From assembly GCA_903813345.2 (NCBI GenBank), contig CAIIXF020000001.1:31660556-31724555 (forward strand): a stretch of 64,000 nt of DNA, written 5' to 3'. This stretch comes from Owenia fusiformis (Eukaryota > Annelida > Polychaeta > Sabellida > Oweniidae). The notes under the pieces are model-generated. The model was given only the letters and a program-made list of their open reading frames with translations, searched no databases and was not told the DNA's origin. The position numbers were made by a program, and so were the translations under genes. Shown here piece after piece: positions 1-11,318 of the stretch. How positions within the stretch are numbered: the stretch's first letter is position 1; the number at the start of each line of letters is the position of its first letter.

Positions 1-1180
1 TGTTGGACTAATAGGCAGACTTACATAACGGGTATCATCCCGTGCAAATGTATGGGAAACTAGAAATATGTACCAATATGCACATGTAGCATGCAAAAAC
101 CTACCAAAAGAGCCAAACAGAAAGGTGGTATCCGAGTAAATCCCCTACAGGTTGGATTCAACAGATGGGCTAATATTGAGTATTTTTGTATAAATATTAT
201 TAGTGCCATCTTTCTGCAAGAAATGTCAACATCAACGATAACATCAGTTGTTAAACCGTACAAAAGATATAACACGTTTTCTGATTGGGAAAAGTTAAGG
301 GAATTGAGACATGATGTAAAATTCAGTAAAATTCAAGTAATAGTTGAAGAAAACATTTGGTCAACCACAAATATGCTGACAAAGTAGTACATATTGAAAT
401 ATTGAGTCTGGGAAAGGATGTTATGATTATATGCTACGAACTGATCCGTGGACCTTCGTACTTCGACCTTCCTAAGTTTTTTGAAGGAGAAATACGTCAA
501 TTGTCAAATTATGAAAATATATCCTTGTATCCTTGTTGCACTGTCACCCAGTGCACTAAATTGCAATTTTGACTCCAGGAGTTTTAGTCCTACTATGATA
601 TATTTGGAATTGCACCAATCATGTTGCACTTGTCTCTATGGAGGTATATTTGTATATCCTCCATGATTTATTAGGTTGAGATAGTTTGGGTATGGTTCTT
701 TGACATGTTTATCCAGCAAAGGATGGGTATCGATATGGCGAACTTTTTGAACACACGTTTCTCTTAAACCAGTCATCAAACAATTCTGGAAAGGATGTGT
801 CCGGATATATGCCCTTTCGGTCCCTCAGTCAAATGTATGTGAAATATGGTTTTTATAACTGTCCTAGTTATATTTGATAAGTATATTTACTTTTTCATGA
901 GTTTTGATGCATAATTAGCCCCCTGCTGAGAGTCAGAATAAGTAGCCTAACAAAACATTTTGAGCTTAATGAAAGATTATAGAATGATGAACAAATGGGG
1001 CAAATCTTGTGTAGAAATACTTACGATAAATGTGTCATTTCAAAGATTTTTCATTGAATTTGCTTCGATCGGAGCCGGCGATATGATTTTGGAAAGGTTT
1101 CTAAATGAAGAACGTGACGTCACTTCCGAATCATAGCATTCAAAATAAGTAGCGTTTAATTACTCCCACCATTCATAATA
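1..1180. other. Non-coding stretch, no gene recognised
   Basis: No exon with family similarity and matching splice sites could be found on either strand. The short open frames around 91-660 have no recognisable motif and no supporting splice context. I see no clear repeat structure. Confidence 0.5.
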
Positions 1181-1250
1181 ATACGGTGGTGTAGCGGTAG
1201 GATCCTCGCTGAGCACGCGGGAGGCCCGGGTTTGAATCCCGCATTCGCCT
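1181..1250 (+). tRNA. tRNA-Gly-like sequence (pseudogene or SINE head)
   Basis: The D-arm, anticodon stem (CTCGC/GCGGG), variable region and T-arm (GGGTTTGAATCCC) follow a tRNA-Gly-GCC gene position by position. The anticodon loop reads TGAGCAC, so the usual T33 is replaced by G and the GCC anticodon is lost. The 5' and 3' acceptor halves do not pair. It is therefore probably a tRNA pseudogene or the polymerase III head of a SINE, not a working tRNA. Confidence 0.5.
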
Positions 1251-2871
1251 TTTTATTTTTTTAACTAAATGATTGTTCTTTGATATTACGCAGAAAAAAC
1301 AATTTTTATTTACATAAACTTTATATTCGAGCTTGAAAATGTAAAAACAATATATGTCAACATATTGCGTTTTGGAGCGATGTGCAGGTTTAAGGATTAA
1401 TTTTTTTTTCAAATTTTTGAATTTCCCGCCAGTTTAATTTGAAGGGGGAAAAACAAGATGGCTGCCTTTTGATGTAAGAAATATCAGAAAAAAAGTTGCT
1501 TCACTTTTAGTTTTCACAATGAACACAGTTTTCCGGTTTAGGTTCTTTGAATGATTCTGACTCTTCATCACCAGGGTCATGTATAGGGATTATAAAATTG
1601 AAACCAAAATGTTGTGCTCAGCATGAATTTGACTGAAATATGTGTAACTTCACCAACACAATTGAAGTCTCAAAACTGGATGGTTAGTAAATTAAATTTG
1701 AGTGACTATAATCCCTTGATTACCAAGATAGACACCGATTCACTTATCCACAAATACCATTCACTGTCTATACAAAGAAAGTAAGCAATGTTTTGGAGGA
1801 TATGTTTCAAACGTTTTGTATAAATAATTCATTTATTATTTGCCATTGTTTTTTTCAATTCTGATAAAGTGATATGCACTGTCTTTGATGCCAATATTCT
1901 TCATCAATTGTGATAAAAATTGATATTTTAGTAATCTCAGAAGAAGGATAAGATATTGAAGTTTAATAATATGTGTGATTGAGTTGGTTTTTCAGACATT
2001 ACAATTTTCAATATTTTCTAAGTCGATACCCAGACTCATTCCCTGAATCATCCTTTTACACATTGTCAATTTAATGGTCATCTTCTGAATGGTAACAATA
2101 TAATTTGAAATAGATATATATCCTCTTCTCTATATTGTATTAGAAAACACATCGAACACTTCTTTTGTTCTTGGTATCAAATGTTCGGAATGAAATCCGA
2201 ACCTCATTGGAACAAAATGACATAAACACAGCGTGTTTATGTCTCTCAATATTGTAATTATACAAAGGAAAGTTTGGTTGATTTAAAAAAGTATCTTGTT
2301 AATGAAATTAAAGGTTTATCTTAGTTTTTATCTATATCGGGGGTTTTTGTTTAAATTTTTTGAATACTTTTTGTTAAATTAACCAAAATTTCCTTTGTAC
2401 AACTATAATATTGGGAAGTCTGAGAACATGTTGTATATGCTATTTTGTTCAAACAAGCTTCGGAAACATATTTTATTTCATTCTCAAGAAATGGTAAAAA
2501 GAACAAAAAACAATTGCACTAAAATTAAATTGTTGTCAATCAGTCAACATTACATAAAGGACCGTGTTTTTACAGAATGTTTTCAATAATTGGTTTGAGA
2601 GAAAAACATTGTTGAATTTAGTTCTCCATATCGATACCAATCCTTTCAATTTTCAGAAATTGTTTACTTTGAAAGAGAACATATGATGTAATGATGATCA
2701 TAAATGGTTTCAAAGTTTATTTCCTGTTTGTAATACGATATGACTACAATATACATTTATACAGACATGATCCTTGTAGCTGAAATGAGAAAGCAGGATG
2801 TTCTAACACATTTCGTGGGTCAATAGTAAAAGATTTATTTTTCAGATCAGAAAAAATACAATTCACTTATC
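1251..2871. other. Non-coding, AT-rich intergenic DNA
   Basis: No gene recognised. A piece around 1995-2060 resembles 30752-30812 (similar words ending in CTCATCCTTTT), so part of it belongs to a dispersed repeat family. Confidence 0.45.
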
Positions 2872-5430
2872 CACGGTGCCCATGTCAAGCTGCGCGCCTA
2901 CTTAGGCGCGCAGTTTGTTTCGATCACAAACTGCGTGCCTAAGAACATTGCATCATTTAAGTTGGAGTCTGTATTTTGAAACGTAATTTAAAGACATTTA
3001 TCCTGCATTGTTTTCTTGTTCAATGCGTTCATTCTGTGGCGAATATACGAATCTTGCAAATACTAGCAAAAACTATGTGCAAATGAATCTAAGTTTTAAA
3101 ACATAAGCATATTAATGGCATTTTCGTCACTGATTTAACGGGAATGTATATGATACGACGTCAGATACTGTACATCACGGCGTAACAGTGTAATTGTTCA
3201 TTTTACCGACAAAATGCAAAGATTTACGCGATAAATATGCGCAATGCTCCTCCAAGTAATTGCAAACGTTTTAATATTCGTGGAATCTTCTTAAAAACTT
3301 CAAGTTTTGTTCAGATTAATGTGCGCTTCAATACAATTCTGTATTCAAAAAGGTTGTGTCACGATATACAGAATTAGAATCACCAGAAAGTAGACATTTC
3401 AAACCCTACCCGTTTTCTTCTTTGTCGCGCTTTTCGGCCCTGCGCTCTCGTTGTTGCACCGTCTTTCTAGACTCTTTCACAATGCCCCTTGTCATATTCA
3501 ACTGATAAACACAGACGGGAAGATATTAAGGATTGTTAAATGCATTATTTGTAATTTATTTTAACTCGAATATTTAGTTTTATTTATTTAAAGCAATGAA
3601 TAATAAAGGAGAACATATAATACGCTAACGGCATAACGTCTTATTTTGTAAAGGCTTCACTTGGGGTTGCGGTGATAAAACGATGTCTATCTCAATATAT
3701 ACTGGTTCAAATTTAATGAAATTAATTGTATGTAGTAAGGGGTATATTTAAAAGAACATGCTGAAACATTGGAACGTTTTGAATGTTTATCCCTTAATTA
3801 GAAATATTTGAACTCAAAAAATGAAACGTAATTTTGTGAATTTTTCACATGGCTTCACTTCATATTTCTTTCAATTTATACTTCTTACAGACTGAATTTT
3901 AATCGAAATGATATAGTTTTTTGATAAAAATATAGAATATGATATGCCTTTCGGGAATCAAAAAAGAATATTTCACCTTTCAAGCGATTTAATGTTTGAT
4001 TGATCAAAATATATATCTTGTTGGTACGAAATTCTGCCTGTCGACACTTTTTTTGCATAAATATAAGCGTTAAGTTAGCATTGTTATATTATGACGTCAT
4101 CACACAGAATCTGTTTGTCTTTTCCAAAATGGTGAATTTAAATATTGTGAAAATTTGAGAAAGATCCGTTGGGAAATGAAAAAGTTATCTTCATTTTTCG
4201 TTAAAATTAAAATCACTTTTCTTCAAAATGTTACAGTCGACACCCGGTTTTAGCATAGAAAGTCGCATAGTACGGCTTGCGTGATTCTCATTTAAAAAGT
4301 CCCAAATCAGTTATTTGGAATTCCGATAGGCAAAATATTTCATGGACATACGTGTTCAACTGATGACGAAAAATTGTAGAAAATATGATTTTGCTGTCGA
4401 GATATTGCGGTTTTAAAAGTAAGTACGCATATAAAAATGCAGTAAAATGCCGCGATGTACAGTATCTGACGTCGTATCATATACGTAAATCGATCTAGCA
4501 CTTTAAACATAAATGACAAATACTTTAGTCTCGTTTTATATTTAATTCCTTACACATTTATCATTTATAATTCAAAATATTTCGAGATAAAACAGATAAT
4601 CAGGAGATTAAAAAGAAATGAATCACAAACTGCGCGCCTATTTTAGCCAGAAATTACAAACTGTGTGCATACACTATTAAAACTACATATTATCATTGGA
4701 ATTTCTACAGAGGCACGTGTAGGTGTTTTTCACGTAGCTTTGGAAATTTTACTTTATCGTCAGATTTTATGAGATTTTCATATTGAAAGTCAAAATGTAT
4801 AATAGAAGTGACAATTAAGTTGGGAACGAAAAAAACTTTTATTTTCAGATCACCATCTTGGTGGATGGACTCTCATAGTGTTTCAATTATAGGGTTCTAC
4901 TATTAGATACATATGTGCCTTGGTATGGCGCTTATGTTTTCTAATAATACAAAACAAGCTTGGATAGGCACGCAGTTTGGGAAATACATGTGAATATAGG
5001 CGCGCAGTTTGACAAGAAAAATGTTTAAATCACGTTTATGGCGTATTATCGTTTTGAACACAAACTTTGCTGATTTAATCAGATGGAGGGATCCTATATA
5101 TTCTAGCATACACAGACACAATGGCTGAATAAACGGCAAATTACGATAAAAAGACATAGATATAACTTTACACTGTAAATTTTGAACACAGAAGTTACTG
5201 AAGACCCTTATATTGAGATAACTAGGTTTACATCGGGAAAAACATTGAGTACTATGAGTAAATTAATTTCATCTTCACAGAATGGTACTATCTTTAGAAC
5301 GAGACTAACCTTGTATTTTTCGTATTTTGGCTCTTTTTGGGAGTCGTGTCACATTTTGAAATATGCACGCAGTTTGTCAGAGTTTCAAACCGCGTGCCTA
5401 GTAGGCACGCTGCTTGACATGGGCATCGTG
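2872..5430. mobile_element. Inverted-repeat DNA transposon, CAC termini, 5-bp TSD (element A)
   Basis: The left end starts CACGGTGCCCATGTCAAGC. The right end, reverse-complemented, starts CACGATGCCCATGTCAAGC. Both ends are flanked by TTATC (2867-2871 and 5431-5435), a 5-bp target-site duplication. GCGCGCAGTTTG-like words recur near the ends and inside (about 2903, 2927, 4625, 4970, 4998, 5366, 5385), as expected of subterminal transposase-binding sites. A second inverted pair inside (3145-3185 with 4445-4485, around ACGACGTCAGATACTGTACA) makes much of the 2.56 kb a fold-back. No transposase is visible, so the element is non-autonomous. Terminal CAC plus 5-bp TSD suggests the Transib/RAG-like superfamily; this is inferred from ends only. 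Confidence 0.8.
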
Positions 5431-5435
5431 TTATC

Positions 5436-6532
5436 TACGCCAAAGAAATACGATATACCATGCGTTTAAGCACGTTTAAATTGTTTTTAAGGATGTTATA
5501 TGTAATACGATTCCATCTTTTAAATAGTATACTTCAACTCTGTTAACAATATTTATCATGTGTATTTATTTCCGTTTCTGTGATAAAATGCATGAAGATT
5601 TTAAAGCAACAAGTTAAAACCGATGAGTATTTTGAGGAATTGGGTCTACATAAAATTGTATAAGAAATATTTAAAAGGTATGGTGCTACTATAGTACAGG
5701 TCCCGGTACAGGTAAATACAGTAAAGGCGTTTATAAAACTTGCCTCACCTGCTCACAATTAAAAAATGATTACCTCGTCGTATACGTTAAGCCACATTTT
5801 AAGCAAGTAAAGAACCATCACCTAAAGCAACATAATGTGAAAGCATCAACATAGCTGTAAGATAGGCGAGGGTGAGGCAAAAGCGAAATAAGCAATATCA
5901 TGATTTAAAACTATGAGAACTATATCATTACTCTTTTACGTGGACATTCACCAAACATTGTTCATTAAATCCTTATTCTTGACTCAATGCTCGTGTTTTC
6001 TACTTGGCAAAATCTTACCGATGGATCCGACGGGGTTTTCAGTGTGGTTACTGACCGAAACATAGGCTCATTCAGTAAAGGGATCCAACACCTTACAAAA
6101 CTTCTTAACGGAGAGGAATAAGGGAAAATGCTTGCCGGATTCCGAATCTGTATGTTTTTTAATGATTTTTCACCGTCTTAGAATTTCAATTTTTTCCCTT
6201 TGAAAAAATGAGATTTGCATTGTTTTCCAATTAGAAAAATGAGTAAACATGAATAGCTCGAAATCTAACGGTGAGATTTTGTTTTAAAAGCAATGCTTGG
6301 ACTCTTCATATTCACACAAAAAATTAATTAGTAAATGAGGTTTGATATTTGTGAGAATAAGTTGTACGAGGTGCAATGCTCTACAAACACCAGACTACAG
6401 GGTGGATAAGGATCAATGACACACATAAAAATTAATTTAAAAATATTTCATGATAATCATCTCAAACAAAAGCAGTTGGCGAAGGATACATTTCATTACA
6501 CTCAATAAATAGTTATCACTTTTGACTATATA
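5436..6532. other. Non-coding intergenic DNA
   Basis: No gene or bounded repeat recognised between the two elements. Confidence 0.4.
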
Positions 6533-6534
6533 TA

Positions 6535-7529
6535 CTGGGTGGTCCAACAAAAGTGAACCCCTGCAACTGGCCATATTTCCCTTATTACTTGCAGGAATTC
6601 TTTTTTATTTTCACATGTTGTAGAGGAAGGTCTAAAATTAATGTTGGTACCATACATTTTTCTTAGTCTTGAAATTTGCAGAAATTATAAGCCCTAACCA
6701 AACATTACTGAAAATGGACAAATTGTGATTTTCAATATCCGCGATTCTTCAACCCTTTAACACCTTTCCCCTGAGAATTTTTTAAGCTGCAGTCTTAAAG
6801 AACTTATATTTTCTGACCTTGCTCAATTTTAAATCCTGCACATTATGGCTTAAAACAAGCATTCTATATTTGTTAGTTGCAAAGTTATTGTGATCCAAAG
6901 AGATGTGCCAAGCTTCCACAGACGAAAACATTTTCCAGTGAAATCATGAACATACCCCTATATGATCTTGAAATGTCAATATCTTCATAAATCATGGACC
7001 AATTCTAATGATATATGGCTCAAAACATTGAATATTGAATTTTCTTTTGATTTTTTAAAGATATTTGATGAAGGGGTTATCAGATTCCTGGTCACAGGGG
7101 GCAACTTCCTTCCATAAGAGGCCCCCTCTAACTGTTGGTGAAGGTAACATACCCCTGAACTGTTGAACAGTTAAAAATGCTTCAAAATGATCAATGAAAG
7201 TGTTAAATGTGTTTTCTGCTTGAATGGTGTCCCCTTTGTCATATGGTAGGGTTTTAAACTTGTATCTCTAACTGAAAGCTGTTTAATCATCCAATGTGTT
7301 TCAACAATTTCCGTGAATCACATTTGTAAAATTTTGTACAATATCTAATTTCCAGGCATGTTTGTTAAACGCTTGTAATTTCTTCAAAATTTAAGACTGA
7401 GAATAAATTATGGAATCATCCAAAATTTTAGACCTTTCTCTACAACATGTGATAATATGAGCCAATTCATGCATGTATTAAGAAAAATGTAGCCTGTTGC
7501 AGGGGTTCACTTTTTTTTGGACCACCCTG
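6535..7529. mobile_element. Long palindromic Tc1/mariner-like non-autonomous element
   Basis: The ends are CTGGGTGGTCCAACAAAAG on the left and, reverse-complemented, CAGGGTGGTCCAAAAAAAAG on the right, each next to TA. Arms of nearly 200 bp pair imperfectly (6535-6720 with 7345-7529), including a shared stretch with CACATGTTGTAGAG. CAGGGTGG-type ends flanked by TA are typical of Tc1/mariner MITEs. No transposase is seen. Confidence 0.7.
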
Positions 7530-8074
7530 TACATATCTCATGGGAATGTATTTCCATCTACTCAAGATATTATATTTTAGCTTCGAAAATCACAATCGTT
7601 GGATAATACATTTGTCTCAGAATGATAGGCCACCCTGTAGCAATGTAGCTTTCACTTGAAGTGTACCCTTGAGAATAATGAACTTACTTTCAAATTGGTC
7701 TTGCTTTTGTGGTGTATGTGGCTTTTTAGCAAATCTGCCACGCTCATTTCTTTCCAGAACCATCATCTTGTTCAAATGTATCACTTTACGCGCATGTATA
7801 GACAGATGACATAGATATACATATAAATTATATATTGGGGAATATCCCTTTGGAAAAATGCAAATGCATGAACATATATTTTCATCTTATATATGACTTC
7901 AAGCTAATATATTATTTCATATTTATATTTTCATAGTTAGTTTAACATGAATAATAGATCCATGAGAACAATATTCTTTTTTTTAAATTGATGGGTTTAC
8001 TGTGAATTCAATAAATTACAATTTGCAAGGTGTAAGTATACTGTATGAGCTAGCTAGTGGCTTTGTAATTTATG
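7530..8074. other. Non-coding intergenic DNA
   Basis: No gene recognised; AT-rich with no bounded repeat apparent. Confidence 0.4.
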
Positions 8075-8077
8075 TTA

Positions 8078-8491
8078 GGCCAGGGTAATTAAATTAGTTG
8101 TTTCTCTTTCTTCTATTTTTCAAAATTGATACGGGAATGACGGTTTTTATATTACCTTTTTTGTCTATCTAAAATGCTGATGAGGGACGGGATGATTTTG
8201 TTCTTTAAAACAACTGTAAAAACAAATAACTAATTTTGAAGGAAATGAACTGAGTTTAAGTTGAATTTATATGTTGAATTTAGCCTACTTTACTGGTATA
8301 TTTGATCATATATCAGTACCACGATATTGTCAATTATCCTGATCAATAAAAAGTAAAAAAAAGTGTTTCACACGCCATGGATGCGCGCGAGGTACGGTGT
8401 TTTTTTCTCAGAAATGGCAGAAAAAAGGTGGAGGGGGATTGGGCCACACGCGGGCAACGAATGAGAAACAACTAATTTAATTACCCTAACC
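8078..8491. mobile_element. PIF/Harbinger-like MITE with TTA duplication
   Basis: Left end GGCCAGGGTAATTAAATTAG and right end (reverse complement) GGTTAGGGTAATTAAATTAG continue inverted through TTGTTTCTC. Each end is flanked by TTA (8075-8077 and 8492-8494). Three-bp TTA/TAA duplications with GG-starting termini are characteristic of PIF/Harbinger MITEs. The 414-bp body has no coding capacity. Confidence 0.78.
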
Positions 8492-8786
8492 TTAGTTCAT
8501 CCAGTAGTACGTTTTTACTGCAAAGTAGTGTTTTTATATGCAGCTTAATAGCATAAAATATGTTGAATGAAGCATATGGTGTGGATTAGTCGTGTGACAC
8601 ACAGACTGACCAATACATGAGGGTATTAGCTACTTTTCACATAAACCAAAGGAGGACAGTACTTTTATTTCAACTGGGAGCTTACCTCCACACGACTGAT
8701 CATGTGACCATGGTGGTGGTCCCCTTTAACACAGGTACCATTCAGACCCCATCCTACCACGAGACTGAACACGTTGTGTAGCCTCT

Positions 8787-9100
8787 CGGATCTATGGTTG
8801 GCTTACCCACCCAAAGTATGCACGCGTTGTTCATAATTAACGGCGCTAAAATAAACTCGACGGGCGTATAGATGTTTCTCAACACGTGTTAAATAATCTA
8901 TTGAACATTTTAACGCCGTTTGTTTACGCCTGTATTTGTTTTACAGTTAACGCGTATAGAATTCACTTCTTAAGGGGCGTAATTAACTCCTACACGGGCG
9001 TAAATTACGTCTGCACGGGCGTAATTAACGCCTACACACTCGTAAACAACGCGTGCTTACATATGGTAGGTTGGCAAACCATACGGATCAGTTATAAAAC
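8787..9100. mobile_element. Short inverted-repeat element with GGCGTAATTAACGCC-type internal repeats
   Basis: Sequences around 8787-8835 (GGATCTATGGTTGGCTTACC and onward through GCACGCGTTGTT) are repeated inverted around 9048-9100. Between them, words of the type GGGCGTAATTAACGCCTACAC recur several times in both orientations between about 8840 and 9045. Exact boundaries and duplication were not resolved. Confidence 0.5.
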
Positions 9101-9287
9101 CCGCGACGACCTATCTCCGGTATAGTGATATGGGCGTGTATACTATTTCAATTTTACGCGCAATCAATCAGTTTAGATCTGATAGATCATCACACGTGCA
9201 CGACTGCACGAGGTCTAGGCCTGCTAGCATAGACGTCATGCAATCAATAACCACACGCTCATGGACATGGACACATATACTGTAGTC

Positions 9288-9985
9288 ACGTTGTACAGTA
9301 ACAGAATCACAAAAATAAGGAAAAACTATGAATTTGACCTACATTTTGACCTAGACATTTTGCTGTCCAGATTTTGAAGCTAGTTGGCTTTTGAGGTCCC
9401 CTTCTTTAAAAGGCTATCATTATATTAAGCTGTACTGAGTCTATATCTCGTATATTACACTTCAAATAAATCTTTTTTCCATTGACTTAACATTGGACAC
9501 AAATTTAGCGATTTTTGAGCTTTCAAAACGCCATAACTTCCGAACCGGAAGTCGAATCGAAATTCGGTTTGCAGATTCAGATTCCTGGGAAATTCTACAC
9601 TTATTTCATAACTCACTTGTTGAATTTGAAGAACTTACTGTTCTGACCTACCTTTCGGACGCCATATCTCAAAATCGGTAAGAGTAATCAAAAAACAATT
9701 TGCCTTACGGAATTAGCGTTTTTTCCAAAGAACATGATGAAAAAATCGCTCAAAAATCGCTAAATTTGGTGTCCCATGTTATGTCAATGAGAAAAAATAT
9801 TTTTTTGAAGTGTAAAATACCAGATATAGACTGAGTACAGCCTAACATTCTGAAAGCCTATGAAAGAAGGGGACCTGAAGGCTATCTAGCTTTAAAATTT
9901 GGACACCAAAATGCCTATGTCAAAATCTAGGTCAAATTCATAGTTTTTCCTTATTTTTGCGATTCTGACATTACACTTTAATGAT
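9288..9985. repeat. Fold-back inverted repeat (about 0.7 kb)
   Basis: The arm at about 9300-9530 is repeated inverted at about 9740-9970, with shared words such as CAAAAATAAGGAAAAACTAT, a GGTCCCCTTCTTT-type block, and AAATTTAGCGATTTTTGAGC at the inner edge. The inner part (9490-9690) also has an inverted relative at 10050-10260, so this is a compound fold-back. No duplication could be assigned. Confidence 0.65.
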
Positions 9986-11133
9986 TTGCTTCGAAATTGT
10001 GTATACAGTTCACGAAGAGTGTGTTAATAGTTTTAGCCTTTTGCCGTCAGAAAGTATTTTGACCCACTTTTGAGATATGGTGTCCGAAAAGTAGGTCAAA
10101 ATGAGAGTTCTCCAAAATTAATGTTTGAGTTATGAATTAAGGGTAGAATTTTCTCAGGAATCTGAATCTTTAAACTAAATTTCAATCCAACTTCTGGTTA
10201 GATAGTTATAGCGGTTTGAAGTCTCGAAAAGTCGATATGATGATATCCCCATTTTAAGCCAATGGAGTCGAAGATAACATTCTTAAGAGTTGTCTAAATG
10301 TCTTTATTCTAGCTGACTCGGCTTATTCTGAATGACTCAGCTTACAAGTATTCTGGATGACTCAGCTTAAAAAAAGTCTTTAATTGAACTTGTTCAATTT
10401 ACATGTCTAGTTACATTTATCTTGTTATTTCCCGAAAAGTGAATATAGAACGGTTTGAACTAACGTTTATTTATGAAGGGTTAATTAATATGAATTATAA
10501 TAGCAATTTATTATTATCTGTTATAAATTTTTATAATACGCATGATTTTTCTGCAATAATAGTCGATAGTGGCGTACATTTTTTGATTTTACGAGATATT
10601 TTGCCATAACTTCGATAACACATTGTACAGGGTGTCAGATAAGTCCTGCCCCCAGCTAAAACCTTCATAGCTGGTACCTAGTGTGATATACCATTAAAAG
10701 ATCATCCACAAATTACATTAACGCACCTACTCTCAAGTATACCTATATTTTCATGATTGCCCTTCCCCGGCAGCTTTTATTGCGCCAAAATGAGATGGAT
10801 ATGACTTCAGCAGTACATCAAAAAGTTAACATTTTTCGCATCCCACAAAAAGGCTTCCCCGCTATCCCTGACGCTCTATCTTCAGTTAAAAATTCACTGC
10901 CAAATGCTGACGTCATCTGTGAGCGCCTTTAACTTTTCTGATGCCTGTTTCTGAAAATCCTGCCAAATCGCCAAAGTGCTGTTTCGGGGTCTATGGTTAC
11001 CTCAGTTGATACGATGTAGCAATTTGTGACATTGGTTGACAGGTAGCATATGCCAATCAACGTAACTTTGGACGATGATATATTACACTTGGTATCATAT
11101 ACAGTATCTTGGTTTTGGCTTTAGAAGGCGAAA
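9986..11133. other. Non-coding; inverted-repeat remnant, short TGACTCAGCTTA repeats and one transposon end
   Basis: 10050-10260 is an inverted, diverged relative of 9490-9690. Three GACTC(A/G)GCTTA words lie at about 10315-10370. A Tc1/mariner-style end (CAGGGTGTCAGATAAGTCC next to TA) lies at 10626, without a visible partner. A minus-strand AATAAA at 10776-10781 could be the poly(A) signal of the gene ending at 11134, but it lies in repeat-like sequence, so this is uncertain. Confidence 0.4.
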
Positions 11134-11318
11134 TTACTGAAATCGATTCAGCATCATAATTTTAATCAGAACAGAAAGTTTATTTTTGACGAGTTTATAA
11201 CACCTTGACTGCCAGTCCATCCTGACTGCATCTCCATAAAGCTCATCAAACTGCACTACACCTTTCATATCTGTGGTGCTGACAGTATGTTGGAATCTTG
11301 ATCGTCTGGAAATAGTAC
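11134..11318 (-). CDS. Exon 6: C-terminus and stop
   Basis: The acceptor is GTTCCAG; the exon completes a Gly codon and ends at TAA (11134-11136). It contains DWQSRCYKLVKN, like the late Cys-containing segment of ITIH chains, but lacks the DYxVP end. Confidence 0.85.

Noticed and set aside
91-387. Open frame of 98 aa near the left edge
   Set aside because: No recognisable motif, no splice context, low-complexity AT-rich surroundings; chance frame.
1181-1250. Functional tRNA-Gly gene
   Set aside because: Anticodon GCC and T33 are lost and the acceptor halves do not pair.
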